DNA of 64,000 nt from JAEXOD01 sp963663265 (lineage in GTDB: Bacteria; Bacteroidota; Ignavibacteria; Ignavibacteriales; Melioribacteraceae), in the NCBI GenBank assembly GCA_963663265.2, contig CAXXXM010000001.1, positions 930,001-994,000 of the forward strand. Direction: 5' to 3'. Each line of letters opens with the position of its first letter. Within the stretch, counting starts at the first letter, position 1. Shown here piece by piece: positions 25,852 to 35,135 of this stretch. The notes below the pieces were generated by a model. The model was not told where the DNA came from. It was given only the letters and a program-made list of their open reading frames with translations, and did no database searches. Made by a program: the position numbers and the translations under genes.

Positions 25852-27445
25852 TCGTATTTTTGACCTTAGAAAATGGCAGGGAGAAGCTTATCAAGAAGTT
25901 CTCAAGCTATATAATTCCGGAAAGAACTCTGCTTTGATAGTTGCAACTCCGGGAGCAGGAAAAACAATATTTGCACTCCGAACTATTCATGATTTTTTTA
26001 TGAGAGATTTAATTGATAGAGTTGTTATTGTTGCTCCTTCTGAACAACTCAAAGTACAATGGGCAATAAATGCAAGTAAACATTGTGGACTTGATATTGA
26101 CCCGGACTTTTCTAATTCCCAAGGAAGAGAATCAGAAGACTATCACGGGATTGCAGTAACTTATGCTTTACTTGGTATGGATAAAGCCGGTGTACACGCT
26201 CAAAACACTTCTTGGAAGAGGACAATGGTTGTCCTCGATGAAGTACATCATTGTGGTAACAAAGAACACTTGACATGGGGAATTGCAATACAAAAAGCTT
26301 TTAGCGAAGCAGTATTTGTACTTAATATTTCCGGAACTGCTTTCCGTTCTGATGATGCTCCAATACCTTTTGTTAGGTACGATGATAATAATACAAGTAT
26401 TGCAGATTATACTTATTCTTATAAAAGAGCAATTGAAGAGAATGTTTGCAGACCGGTTTACTTCGACACTTTCGATGGACAAATGAAATGGAAAGTTGGA
26501 GGATCAGAATTTGAGCATACATTCAAGGATTCTTTAACGCCTGACCAAGTATCAAAGCGACTTAAAACTGCTCTTGACCCAAAAGGTGAGTATGTAAGAG
26601 AAATGTTTCGTGCAGCTGATAACAAATTATCCCAAATAAGGACTACTCACCCGGATGCAGGTGGATTAGTTTTCGCTGCTAATCAAAAACATGCAAAAGA
26701 CCTTGCCAAGGTAATTTATGAAGTTGCCGGAATAGTTCCTCCTATTGTAGTAACAGATTTAGGTGATGGGATTGACAAGATACAAGCTTTTAAGGATTCA
26801 CGTGAAAGATGGCTTGTAAGTGTGAAAATGGTGTCTGAAGGAGTTGATATTCCAAGATTAAGAATTGGAGTATATCTTACCAATGTTAAGGCTGAACTAT
26901 TTTTTAGACAAGCTGTTGGACGATTTGTAAGAGTATTAGAGCATTTACAGGTTCAAGATGCATTTATATTTATTCCACAGGATAAGGACATTGTAAAGCT
27001 TGCTGAAACGATTCAAGAAGAACGAGAACATGCCCTTGATGATGCAAAAAAAGGTGGTGCAAGTGATTATGTCGATTCTTTATTTGGAGAGGGTTACATG
27101 CCCGCTTTAAGTGGAAATTTTGTCCCTTTGAAAAGCAGAGTAACTAATAAAAAAACCATTGCAGTTAGTGTTCAAATTTCTTCCGGAATGAGAACTTCAA
27201 TTGATACCAGGAAACCATTTGAAGAGCTTCCAGTATATGAACAGAAAGCTCAGTTAAGAGCAACTGCAAACGAGCTTGCCAAACATTATGCATTAAGAAT
27301 ATGTCCTCCGGGACAACGTCCGGATTTCAAAGCAGCTCACAAAGAATGGATTAGTCGAGGTGGTCGTTCCATGGAGATTGAGACAGTAGAAGAACTAAAA
27401 CGCAGGATTGAATTTTTCAAAGAGCTAAAAAGAACAGTAAGGTAA
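25835..27445 (+). CDS. DEAD/DEAH-box superfamily 2 helicase
   Basis: About 536 residues from the ATG at 25835, which follows a GGAGG site; the frame is open upstream to 25781 but that part encodes a membrane-like stretch in a different style. Motif I ATPGAGKT is near residue 36, motif II DEVHH near 135, motif III ISGTAFR, motif V/VI SEGVDIPRL ... QAVGRFVRV near 330-370. This is the phage replicative or recombination helicase type related to RadD/UvsW-like SF2 proteins. Works with the replication initiator-like gene 5 bp downstream. Confidence 0.88.
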   Translation: MRKITNRIFDLRKWQGEAYQEVLKLYNSGKNSALIVATPGAGKTIFALRTIHDFFMRDLIDRVVIVAPSEQLKVQWAINASKHCGLDIDPDFSNSQGRESEDYHGIAVTYALLGMDKAGVHAQNTSWKRTMVVLDEVHHCGNKEHLTWGIAIQKAFSEAVFVLNISGTAFRSDDAPIPFVRYDDNNTSIADYTYSYKRAIEENVCRPVYFDTFDGQMKWKVGGSEFEHTFKDSLTPDQVSKRLKTALDPKGEYVREMFRAADNKLSQIRTTHPDAGGLVFAANQKHAKDLAKVIYEVAGIVPPIVVTDLGDGIDKIQAFKDSRERWLVSVKMVSEGVDIPRLRIGVYLTNVKAELFFRQAVGRFVRVLEHLQVQDAFIFIPQDKDIVKLAETIQEEREHALDDAKKGGASDYVDSLFGEGYMPALSGNFVPLKSRVTNKKTIAVSVQISSGMRTSIDTRKPFEELPVYEQKAQLRATANELAKHYALRICPPGQRPDFKAAHKEWISRGGRSMEIETVEELKRRIEFFKELKRTVR

Positions 27446-27449
27446 ACTT

Positions 27450-28559
27450 ATGAAAACTAACTTGGATTATTATCCACATAGAACCGATTCGCACAGACAC
27501 CCAAAATTTAAGATGTTGCGGACAATTTACGGAAGAGATGGCTGGGCTATGGAAGGTCGTTTTTGGGCATTGAATAACTTCATTGCTGAATCCTCTGAAT
27601 GCAAGTTAGACCTATCAAAGAAGAGAAATAAAGGTGTTGTTGCCCTCGAACTTGGACTATCTTTTGAGGATTTTGATCGCTTTTTAGATGTGCTAAAATC
27701 AGAAGATGTAGAGCTTATTTACGAGGTTGAACCCGATATTTTCACTACAAAAAAGGTTGAAGAAACCCTCTCTGGAATGTTAACAGAGAGAGAAAAATCA
27801 CGCCAAAGAAAGGAAAAAACACAATTTAAAAAAAGTTCACCTGAACCTTTAGAAAGTTCGCCCGAACTCTCAGAAAGTTCACCCGAACCAAACAACAAAG
27901 TAAAGGAAAGTAAAGGAAAGGAAAAGAAAGATAGTAGTAGTAGTACTTTAAACCACTTAGGTATTGGCGAAGATTCTCAAAAAAGCCGTGCTGCTGCTAC
28001 TGCTGATTTTTTTGAATCTGATTCTAAAAGTTTAGAAGAAAAAATTCCCAACTTCAAAAGTCAATCTGAACTCTTAAGTTCTGTTGATTACCTTTTCAGA
28101 AAATACGCAATGAATCTGAACACAGATAAACGAGCTGACCTTGAACCTGTCTTAAATTTTCTTCAAAAACCACCAGAATGTTTCTCCGAAACCGATTCTT
28201 GGGAGACGGTTGTTGACGCTTTCGTGTCGCTTAAACAAGCTAAAAGAACTGATACTGCTTATTTACTCGGAATATTACGTCGTAAAGTAAGCGAAAAAAC
28301 ACAAACTATTTTAGCTAAAAATAAACAAATGTTAAAAAATCAATCTGTTAACGACATGAGGCAAAAAAACGCAGAAAGGGAGGCTGAGGAAAGTAAGAAA
28401 ACACAGAAAATAATTGCTGATTATAAAGATTTCGTGTCCAATAACTCTAAACTGTTTTCTCAAAATGAGTTAGCTGAAATTATTGAATTAATGGAATCTA
28501 AAAGAACAATATCTTTAGCACGCATTATTGACCCAAAAATGGCAGAGTGTGTTTTATGA
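27450..28559 (+). CDS. Replication initiator-like protein, Lin1244/Lin1753 (DUF4373) N-terminal domain
   Basis: 369 residues. The first ~100 residues match the Lin1244/Lin1753-like domain of phage replisome organisers (YYPHRTDSHRHPKFKMLR, YGRDGWAMEGRFWALNNFIA). A Ser/Pro/Glu-rich linker of imperfect SSPEP/ESSPE repeats (residues ~130-150) and a Lys/Ser-rich tract follow, then a helical C-terminal half. Such proteins bind the phage origin and load helicase. The repetitive linker may itself be near the origin. ATGA overlap with the next small ORF. Confidence 0.7.
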   Translation: MKTNLDYYPHRTDSHRHPKFKMLRTIYGRDGWAMEGRFWALNNFIAESSECKLDLSKKRNKGVVALELGLSFEDFDRFLDVLKSEDVELIYEVEPDIFTTKKVEETLSGMLTEREKSRQRKEKTQFKKSSPEPLESSPELSESSPEPNNKVKESKGKEKKDSSSSTLNHLGIGEDSQKSRAAATADFFESDSKSLEEKIPNFKSQSELLSSVDYLFRKYAMNLNTDKRADLEPVLNFLQKPPECFSETDSWETVVDAFVSLKQAKRTDTAYLLGILRRKVSEKTQTILAKNKQMLKNQSVNDMRQKNAEREAEESKKTQKIIADYKDFVSNNSKLFSQNELAEIIELMESKRTISLARIIDPKMAECVL

Positions 28560-28717
28560 CTAAAAATAATGCTCATAGCTATTTGGCAAAAAATGTCGTT
28601 AGACCCGTTCTGGGCGTTCCAGAAATGTTAGACAAGCAAATACTTGTCTCAAGCCCTAAAAAATCATTCTACCCCTGTTTCCGTTTGTTATGCGTTAAAT
28701 TAGCGGAGGCAATGTGA
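28556..28717 (+). CDS. Small hypothetical protein (53 residues)
   Basis: Open frame from an ATG that overlaps the preceding stop as ATGA, ending just inside the next gene's start (GTG at 28714). It fills exactly the gap between two confident genes, with a moderately basic product containing no recognised motif. Support is positional only. Confidence 0.4.
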   Translation: MTKNNAHSYLAKNVVRPVLGVPEMLDKQILVSSPKKSFYPCFRLLCVKLAEAM

Positions 28718-29166
28718 GCAGATTTAGCGGGTGGACTCTTGCAAAGGTACAATCTGTTTCAAAAGAACCGATTGAGCAAAAAGAAACAGAACCTAAAAAA
28801 TTACCTAAAATAACCATTGAACAGAACGACTATGTTTCAGCTATTTCTCAAGCTTTAAGTATACTTGGAGTTAGTCACGTTCTGGAGTACAAATTTCTAA
28901 AAGACCGACGTTTCCGTTTTGACATCGCTGTCCCAGAAGTACAACTCGCAATTGAGTTTGAGGGTGGTATTTTTAGCGGTGGCAGGCATACAAGGGGAGC
29001 CGGTTACTCAAATGATTGTAAGAAATATAATCTTGCTATTAGGCACGGTTGGACCTTATTACGTTATTCTTCAGCTGATGTTAGTAAGAAAAATTGGGAG
29101 TTTAGAATAGCTGATGAAATAAGAGAATTTATTAACTTAAAGAGGAATGAATATGTATCGAAATAA
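28714..29166 (+). CDS. PD-(D/E)XK-type phage endonuclease, candidate Holliday-junction resolvase
   Basis: 150 residues. The core RRFRFDIAVPEVQLAIEFEG (residues ~67-86) gives the D...ExE/K-like acidic pair of the nuclease fold. FSGGRHTRGAGYSNDCKKYN and the later GWTLLRY are the hallmarks of a phage nuclease family in which the GGRHTRG turn is nearly invariant. These are placed where other phages carry RusA or Vsr-like resolvases, so junction resolution is likely but unproven. GTG start with GCGGAGG site. Confidence 0.75.
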   Translation: MSRFSGWTLAKVQSVSKEPIEQKETEPKKLPKITIEQNDYVSAISQALSILGVSHVLEYKFLKDRRFRFDIAVPEVQLAIEFEGGIFSGGRHTRGAGYSNDCKKYNLAIRHGWTLLRYSSADVSKKNWEFRIADEIREFINLKRNEYVSK

Positions 29167-29488
29167 TAAATCTATTACTCATGACGATAGGGAATTTATT
29201 CGAACTATGACCTTTGATTGGGGCTTAATAATTACAATTCCAACTGTCAAAAAGTCAGTCAAATTTGAAGTAATTAAACTTCATATTTTCCGTGATGATA
29301 ATTATATGGAAGTAGACGAATTCACTACTTCTGATAAACTCGAAGACTTCCTTTACTATTGCCCGGATGTAGTTGAAAAGATATTAGATTTCCGGAATAA
29401 GTATTTCCAAAATGAACCACCAGTAAGGAAATTCAGACCAAACAAACATCATTATTTTTTATTTAAGGAGGTATCAAATGAAAACTAA
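29147..29488 (+). CDS. Hypothetical phage protein
   Basis: 113 residues, soluble, rich in aromatic and charged residues, no motif I recognise. An ATG at 29153 is an alternative start. Overlaps both neighbours (20 bp and 11 bp), so it belongs to the early rightward operon. Confidence 0.55.
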   Translation: MNMYRNNKSITHDDREFIRTMTFDWGLIITIPTVKKSVKFEVIKLHIFRDDNYMEVDEFTTSDKLEDFLYYCPDVVEKILDFRNKYFQNEPPVRKFRPNKHHYFLFKEVSNEN

Positions 29489-29915
29489 AATAGAAATTGA
29501 AAAATTAATTAACTTAGAAAAGATAACGTTAGCTAAAATTGGGGACAACCCAGTTTATCGTGAATTGTGGCTTGAAGTTACAGGTAAAATTAGAGCTTAT
29601 GAAAGAGTATTAGAAGTCGAAAAAGAGCCTAAAAATTATTACTATGCTCATATAGTAACAGGAACCCAAACTAAAAATAAGCTCCAAAATGCAGCGAAAA
29701 AGGTTGTCGAGAGTTATGGGAATAAAATTTATACTGTTTCTGAATTCTTAGAAGTAAAAAAAGAAATTGTTCAGAAAATTGACGAGCTTAATAAACAATT
29801 TTCTCGATGTACTCCATTAAATCCAAATTTTAGTTCATATGATAATGTCTTCAATCTTTATGGGTTGGAATTCATTTATTTATACTTTTATCAATGTACT
29901 ATGTACAAAAACTAA
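29478..29915 (+). CDS. Hypothetical phage protein
   Basis: 145 residues with a very good ribosome-binding site (aaggaggtatcaa before ATG). Mostly helical, charged, no recognised domain. Member of the early operon. Confidence 0.58.
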   Translation: MKTKIEIEKLINLEKITLAKIGDNPVYRELWLEVTGKIRAYERVLEVEKEPKNYYYAHIVTGTQTKNKLQNAAKKVVESYGNKIYTVSEFLEVKKEIVQKIDELNKQFSRCTPLNPNFSSYDNVFNLYGLEFIYLYFYQCTMYKN

Positions 29916-29953
29916 ACTTTAATGCAGAGCTTTGCCTCCGCAGGAATAAAAGT

Positions 29954-30256
29954 ATGAAGGAACTTAGAGAATACTTAATGGGACACCCTCAGTTGAAACT
30001 TGAATTTCATGGAAAGGATATTTTTGTTTATGGAATCAAGATATCAAACTTTGAATGTGAAACTTTGTACTGGGAAGACAACATACTTGCAAAAGGTATA
30101 ACTGAGAATATTGAAAAGTATTTTACTTACTCAATGAAAAGCGTGTTGATTACATTTAGTTACCCAATTAAACATCCATTTATTAAACAAGATGGGATTA
30201 TTTTTCATGGTTGCGAACTCAAAGAAAAAGCCCAAAAAGCTGAACAAATTAGTTAA
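29954..30256 (+). CDS. Hypothetical phage protein
   Basis: 100 residues from the ATG at 29954 (CAGGA 9 bp upstream); the frame is open to 29894 but that overlaps the previous gene. Beta-rich small soluble protein, no known motif. Confidence 0.5.
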   Translation: MKELREYLMGHPQLKLEFHGKDIFVYGIKISNFECETLYWEDNILAKGITENIEKYFTYSMKSVLITFSYPIKHPFIKQDGIIFHGCELKEKAQKAEQIS

Positions 30257-30497
30257 ACAAATTGATTTAACAGAATTTCAAAAAGTAATGGAAGATTACT
30301 TTGTTGCAAATATCAATAAACCATTGCCTTGTTTTGGGACAACCTATGAACCACCAAAACTAAATCCATTTTTACAGTTTAAGAGTATGCCAACTTTTGA
30401 ATATGGACCTTTTATCTCAAAAGAAACAGTTTTACAGGATTTCAAAGAAATATTTGATTTAATGCAAGCTGAAAATGAGAATCCTAATAAAAATTAG
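30207..30497 (+). CDS. Hypothetical phage protein
   Basis: 96 residues from the ATG at 30207, or longer from 30192. Basic Lys-rich N-terminus, then an acidic helical part. It overlaps the previous gene by 50 bp, and its last codons form the left arm of a terminator hairpin. Confidence 0.45.
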   Translation: MVANSKKKPKKLNKLVKQIDLTEFQKVMEDYFVANINKPLPCFGTTYEPPKLNPFLQFKSMPTFEYGPFISKETVLQDFKEIFDLMQAENENPNKN

Positions 30498-30508
30498 GAT
30501 TCTTTTTA
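30479..30508 (+). terminator. Terminator ending the early/middle operon
   Basis: Perfect 9-bp inverted repeat gaatcctaa/ttaggattc with a 6-nt loop followed by tttttat. The left arm lies inside the 3' end of the upstream gene. It divides the early genes from the late-control and packaging genes. Confidence 0.8.
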
Positions 30509-30544
30509 TACCGTCAATAATTAGTTTATAAAGGAAAAATATTA

Positions 30545-30775
30545 ATGGAAGTCATGACTAAAGAATTTGTACTTGATATCTTGGAGGTTTGTTCTAAACA
30601 TGGTTATTTATCTGATGTTGTGATTCGTAATATCAAAATTGAAGAAGAATACCAACAGCTTAGAAAAGAAGGTAAAACAGGAAAGGAATCAAGATTTTTC
30701 CTGTCTGATAAGTATTGTACTTCCATTAAAACAATCGAATCAATCTTATATGGGAAGAAGAAAAATGATTACTAA
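30545..30775 (+). CDS. Small Mor-like HTH protein, candidate late-gene activator
   Basis: 76 residues. The second half, EEYQQLRKEGKTGKESRFFL followed by SDKYCTSIKTIESILYG, has the arrangement of the Mor/C-type activator helix-turn-helix. It is the first gene after the early terminator and immediately before the packaging genes, the expected place of a late activator. Assignment is by pattern and position. Overlaps the next gene by 11 bp. Confidence 0.5.
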   Translation: MEVMTKEFVLDILEVCSKHGYLSDVVIRNIKIEEEYQQLRKEGKTGKESRFFLSDKYCTSIKTIESILYGKKKNDY

Positions 30776-31391
30776 TGTTAGTGAGTTAAACTCAGCTGAT
30801 TACAATCCAAGAAAGATTTCAGAACGAGCGCTTGAAGGGCTAAAATTTTCTCTTTCTGAATTTGGGGATATTTCCGGAATCGTTTATAATTCAAGAACCA
30901 AAAATTTAGTAGCAGGACACCAGCGGGTCCGGGCACTAAGAGAAAAATATGGTAACGAATTAGTGGTAAAAGAAAACAAGATCATCACGCCTAATAATGA
31001 AGAGTTTAATATTCGTGTTGTTGATTGGGCACTTGAGAAAGAGAAAGCCGCCAATATAGCAGCTAATGCCGATACAATACAAGGTACATGGACAGAAGAT
31101 GTGCATTTATTGGTTGATGAAATATCCCTTGATTTACCAGATGTTTTTTCTTCGTTAAGATTAATTGACTTAGAAATTCCGGAAATAAATGTCAATGAGC
31201 AAACCATTGATGTTGAAAGGCAGAAATCAGAAATACCGCAAGAACTTAGAAATTCATTAAAATTTGGGGAGATAACTGTTTATCTATCTGATGAAGAATT
31301 AGAAATGCTGACTATTGCCTATGAAAATTTTATTGAAAAAAACAGGACTAATTTTGGTTTCATTTTTGATTTGTTGAAAGGTAAAAGATGA
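30765..31391 (+). CDS. ParB-like N-terminal-domain protein
   Basis: 208 residues from the ATG at 30765, inside the end of the previous gene; upstream in-frame sequence is out-of-frame reading of that gene. The ParB/Sulfiredoxin fold is clear: SADYNPRKISERALEGLKFS and VAGHQRVRALREKYG with the GHQR nucleotide-binding motif. In phages, such proteins often sit beside DNA methyltransferases or terminases. It overlaps the next gene by 4 bp, and that gene begins with the same type of domain. Confidence 0.8.
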   Translation: MITNVSELNSADYNPRKISERALEGLKFSLSEFGDISGIVYNSRTKNLVAGHQRVRALREKYGNELVVKENKIITPNNEEFNIRVVDWALEKEKAANIAANADTIQGTWTEDVHLLVDEISLDLPDVFSSLRLIDLEIPEINVNEQTIDVERQKSEIPQELRNSLKFGEITVYLSDEELEMLTIAYENFIEKNRTNFGFIFDLLKGKR

Positions 31392-32773
31392 ATTATGTTC
31401 CTGATTACTCAATCGAAAAATTACATCCGGCTGATTATAACCCTCGTGTTATTTCAGCAGATGCTTTTGAGAAACTAAAAGAATCAATATCCAAGTACGG
31501 AATGGTAAAACCGATTATCCTTAATGGAACAGGTATTTTGACAGCTGGGCACCAGAGGATAAGAGCTTGCAAAAGTTTAGGGATAAATAACGTACCGGCT
31601 ATATTACTTAAGGATATTTCTTTACATGATGAAATAAAATTCAACTTATTTCACAACTCTATTGAGACAAATAAAACAGACGTGAAAATTCTTAATATTC
31701 AAGATGTTCCTTTTGGATATAGCTTTGTTGATTCCATAAATGTTATTTGTGGTGATAATAAAAATGCTCCAGTAACAAAACATATTGCAGATTTATACTT
31801 ACGTTATGATAATTGGGGAAGTGTAGTTGTTGATGAATTTGGGAATATTATTTTAAACTCTGATTATGCGTATGTAATGAAGAGCTATAACCAACCGGTA
31901 TTAATATACAAAATGCCAAATACACAAATTGATGGTTTCTTAGCAGCAATTGGAATTGATTATGGAGAGTATAATTATGGTGCTCTCAATATCAAACCTT
32001 ATGTGCAATACCATTGCCAAATGAACCGTATTAAATCAGATGAAAAGGAAAGTATACGATCAACTTTATATGAACAGCACCTTTTGAAAGTTCTCAAAAA
32101 AGAACAAAATATTATTGATTTTGGGGCTGGTAAATTTGTGTATGTAAATTACCTTAAAAGCAAGGGGTATAATATTTTAGGCTATGAACCATATTTCAAA
32201 AAGAATAACCACCAAATATTAATTTCCAAGGTAATAAAGGACATTGACAATATACGTAGGAATGTTATCTTAAATAAACTGTTTGATATTGTGATTCTTG
32301 ATAGTGTTATAAATTCTATTACGTCGTTAGACTATGAAAACTATGTAATGACAACCTGTAATGCCCTAATGAAAAGCAACGGTACTTTCTATATGGCAAC
32401 AAGAAGTATGGAAAAAATTGATGAAAGAACACGTGCTACAAAAACAACAATGAAATCAAGGATAATTGAATTTCTTGATAAGAATAATTTTTCGGCAACT
32501 TTTCGCCAAGGCAATTGGACATTGCAGAGATTTCACACAGTCGAAAGTCTAAAATCTTTAGTTGAAAAATATTTTAATGATGTGAAAGTAATTAGGGGAA
32601 CAAGCCAAAACTATGCTATTTGTAAGAGCCCTAAAAACTTAGGCAAAGAAAAATACATCAAAGCTCTGGAAATAGAATTCAATATGGAATATCCAGATAA
32701 TTTTAGACACAATACTCACAAGCCTTTAGTTGAAGAAATATTAAAAAATCTTGAGGAAAGATGTTCCCAATAA
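31388..32773 (+). CDS. ParB-like domain fused to class I SAM methyltransferase
   Basis: 461 residues with two units. The N-terminal ParB-like domain (residues ~1-115) has PADYNPRVISADAFEKLKES and TAGHQRIRACKSLG. A middle spacer follows. The C-terminal methyltransferase (from ~235) has motif I IIDFGAGKFVYVNYL, an acidic loop in GYEPY, FDIVILDSVINS and ALMKSNGTFYMATR. No NPPY/DPPY catalytic motif of DNA amino-methylases is visible, so the substrate is unclear. Strongly related in its first part to the gene before it. Overlaps both neighbours. Confidence 0.75.
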   Translation: MNYVPDYSIEKLHPADYNPRVISADAFEKLKESISKYGMVKPIILNGTGILTAGHQRIRACKSLGINNVPAILLKDISLHDEIKFNLFHNSIETNKTDVKILNIQDVPFGYSFVDSINVICGDNKNAPVTKHIADLYLRYDNWGSVVVDEFGNIILNSDYAYVMKSYNQPVLIYKMPNTQIDGFLAAIGIDYGEYNYGALNIKPYVQYHCQMNRIKSDEKESIRSTLYEQHLLKVLKKEQNIIDFGAGKFVYVNYLKSKGYNILGYEPYFKKNNHQILISKVIKDIDNIRRNVILNKLFDIVILDSVINSITSLDYENYVMTTCNALMKSNGTFYMATRSMEKIDERTRATKTTMKSRIIEFLDKNNFSATFRQGNWTLQRFHTVESLKSLVEKYFNDVKVIRGTSQNYAICKSPKNLGKEKYIKALEIEFNMEYPDNFRHNTHKPLVEEILKNLEERCSQ

Positions 32774-33210
32774 TTAAATCACTTAAAGTCACAGCTTCTT
32801 TTTCTTACATCTGGTTCAAATATGTAACAGGAGTAAACCTTGACGTGCATTGTGCCAAATGTTTGCTGGGTGAATATAGTACTCACATAAATAACAAAAC
32901 CCTTTTAATTCAAAACTTAGTAATGAATGAGGAAATATCTCCAGCTTACTATTTATGTGGTGTGTCAAAGCCTTATAAGTGGGTTAATAATTTCCATTTA
33001 GCTTTTGTTTATTCTTCTAACAGTACAATTGTAAAAAATGAAAATGGGATTGAAGTTGTTATTTTGAATGCAAAAGAAATTTCCATTACAAAAATCGATA
33101 TGCAGAATAATTCAAGCCCATATAGATTCAAACCTGAATATAATACTTGCCGTAATTGGCAATTTGCAAACATTTATACCAACTTAAAAGAATATAATGG
33201 AAGCAGATAA
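32761..33210 (+). CDS. Hypothetical protein linked to the ParB-methyltransferase
   Basis: 149 residues, beta-rich with a C-x-x-C (HCAKCLLGEYS, near residue 35). No family recognised. Overlaps the methyltransferase gene by 13 bp and the terminase small-subunit gene by 14 bp, so it is translated in the same series. Confidence 0.5.
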   Translation: MFPIIKSLKVTASFSYIWFKYVTGVNLDVHCAKCLLGEYSTHINNKTLLIQNLVMNEEISPAYYLCGVSKPYKWVNNFHLAFVYSSNSTIVKNENGIEVVILNAKEISITKIDMQNNSSPYRFKPEYNTCRNWQFANIYTNLKEYNGSR

Positions 33211-33694
33211 AAAGACAAACATTGTTTGGGCTCGTGTAGATGCGGTTGTTTCTTTAATTTTAGAAAATGACCGTTATTTACAATCAAAACGAAATGTTGA
33301 ACTTACAAACTTAGTAGCAGAGAAATTTAATATCTCTATTAGGCAAGCACAAAGATATATATCAGAAGCCAAAAAAGAAATTAAGCGACTAAGCGGTTTG
33401 AAGAAAGAAGAAAATTATGCTAAAGCCCTCCGTGATAGAGAATATCTGTATCACAAAGCTATTACTCCAAGTTTTATTTTTAACAAAGATGCAATAGACG
33501 AGGATGGTAAATTTATCATGGTTGCGGACTTAAAACTTGCATTGGAAGTTGCAAAAGATAGGGATAAAATATTGGGGCTTTATGAGGATAAAATTACTCT
33601 TGAAGGCAACGTAAATAATCATGTTGATTTTTCTGGAATTAAAACAGAAGACATTCTTAAACTTGTAAATGAACTTAAAAAAACAGAACCATAA
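33197..33694 (+). CDS. terS: Terminase small subunit
   Basis: 165 residues. An N-terminal helix-turn-helix (LTNLVAEKFNISIRQAQRYI, residues ~37-56) followed by a helical middle and an acidic end is the layout of phage TerS, which recognises the pac or cos site. It is directly upstream of, and overlaps, the large terminase gene. Identification is by this arrangement rather than by strong identity. Confidence 0.7.
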   Translation: MEADKKTNIVWARVDAVVSLILENDRYLQSKRNVELTNLVAEKFNISIRQAQRYISEAKKEIKRLSGLKKEENYAKALRDREYLYHKAITPSFIFNKDAIDEDGKFIMVADLKLALEVAKDRDKILGLYEDKITLEGNVNNHVDFSGIKTEDILKLVNELKKTEP

Positions 33695-35126
33695 TTATCT
33701 GCTATATGAAGCAGAATGCGAATTAGCAAGGAGAAGCTTTTGGCATTATTGTCAATTGCTTTCACCTAAGTTTTATACTGATGATAGAACTCACCTGGTT
33801 GAGTTATGTTCCACATTGCAAAAACTTTATGATGGGCAATTATTGAACAATGAGGGTAAGCCTTATAGAAAACTCATGATTAATATGCCTCCTCAACATG
33901 GAAAGTCACGTACATTAATTAATTTCTGCCAATGGATATTAGGCAGGAATAACGAAAATAGAATTATTCAATGCTCATATAATGACAACGCTGCACATGA
34001 CTTTGCACGTTATACACGTGATGGAATTCAAGAAATAAAACTTCAAAATGAGTATGTATATTCTGATATATTCCCAACAACAAAAATTAAACACGGTGAT
34101 GGGAGCTATGAGAAATGGAGCCTTGAAGGGCAACATTTCAATTATTTAGGAGCTGGAATAGGTGGTTCAATTACCGGGAAAGGTGGGACTGTTCTGATAG
34201 TAGATGATCCAGTCAAGAGTGCAGAAATTGCTTATAATGAAACTGCTTTAGAGAAGATATGGCAATGGTATACAGGAACTTTTATTTCTCGTGTAAGTGC
34301 AGAAGCTGGCGAGCCTTTAGAAATAATCGTAATGACACGTTGGGCTAAAAAAGACTTGTGTGGTTTTATCTTAGGAAGTTCTGAAGTTCATAAATGGTTT
34401 ACAATTAAGTACAAGGCTTATGATGAAGAATCTGGTTTAATGTTGTGCCCTTCTTTACTTTCAAAATCCAGATACGAAACTTTACAAAGCTTACAACCAC
34501 AAGAAATATTGGAAGCAAACTACAACCAACAACCTATTGATGTTAAGGGGCGGTTATATACAGAGTTTAAGACTTATGAAGAACTTCCAAAATCTTCTTC
34601 CGGAAAACTTCTCTTTGAAGCTATAATGAATTATACCGATACTGCTGATGAGGGAAAGGACTACTTATGTTCAATATGTTATGGAATTTACCAAGGCGAA
34701 GCTTACATCATTGATGTTATTTATACTAAAGAATCAATGGAGATTACTGAACCGGCTGTTGGTGAAATGCTTGTAAAGAATCATGTAAAAGAAGCACGAA
34801 TTGAGAGTAATAATGGAGGGCGTGGATTTGCTCGTAATGTCGAAAAGTACATTTGGGATAAATACAAAACTAAATCAGTAGTGATAAAGTGGTTTCACCA
34901 AAGCGAGAATAAAAAAGCTCGAATTCTTAGTAATGCAACCGTGGTAAAGAACAGAATATACTTTCCAGTTAACTGGAAAGATAAATGGAAAGAATACTAT
35001 ACTGCAATGACAAGCTATCAAAAAGAGGGTGACAATAAACATGATGATGCTCCAGATGCAACAACTGGTATTGCTGAATATTTAGATTCAAAAAACAAAG
35101 TAACTGCAGGTAAAAATATTTTTTAG
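33669..35126 (+). CDS. terL: Terminase large subunit
   Basis: 485-residue DNA-packaging motor. The ATPase half has Walker A-like MINMPPQHGKSRTL near residue 73, the QCSYNDNAAHDFAR block, Walker B VLIVDDPV near 179, and the coupling IIVMTRWAKKDL near 218. The nuclease half (from ~310) shows the first acidic residue in NYTDTADEGKDY and a late D-D pair, HDDAPDATTG. This is the headful/Mu-P22-like Terminase_6 style. Followed after 9 bp by the portal gene. Confidence 0.92.
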   Translation: MNLKKQNHNYLLYEAECELARRSFWHYCQLLSPKFYTDDRTHLVELCSTLQKLYDGQLLNNEGKPYRKLMINMPPQHGKSRTLINFCQWILGRNNENRIIQCSYNDNAAHDFARYTRDGIQEIKLQNEYVYSDIFPTTKIKHGDGSYEKWSLEGQHFNYLGAGIGGSITGKGGTVLIVDDPVKSAEIAYNETALEKIWQWYTGTFISRVSAEAGEPLEIIVMTRWAKKDLCGFILGSSEVHKWFTIKYKAYDEESGLMLCPSLLSKSRYETLQSLQPQEILEANYNQQPIDVKGRLYTEFKTYEELPKSSSGKLLFEAIMNYTDTADEGKDYLCSICYGIYQGEAYIIDVIYTKESMEITEPAVGEMLVKNHVKEARIESNNGGRGFARNVEKYIWDKYKTKSVVIKWFHQSENKKARILSNATVVKNRIYFPVNWKDKWKEYYTAMTSYQKEGDNKHDDAPDATTGIAEYLDSKNKVTAGKNIF

Positions 35127-35135
35127 GAGAAAAAA

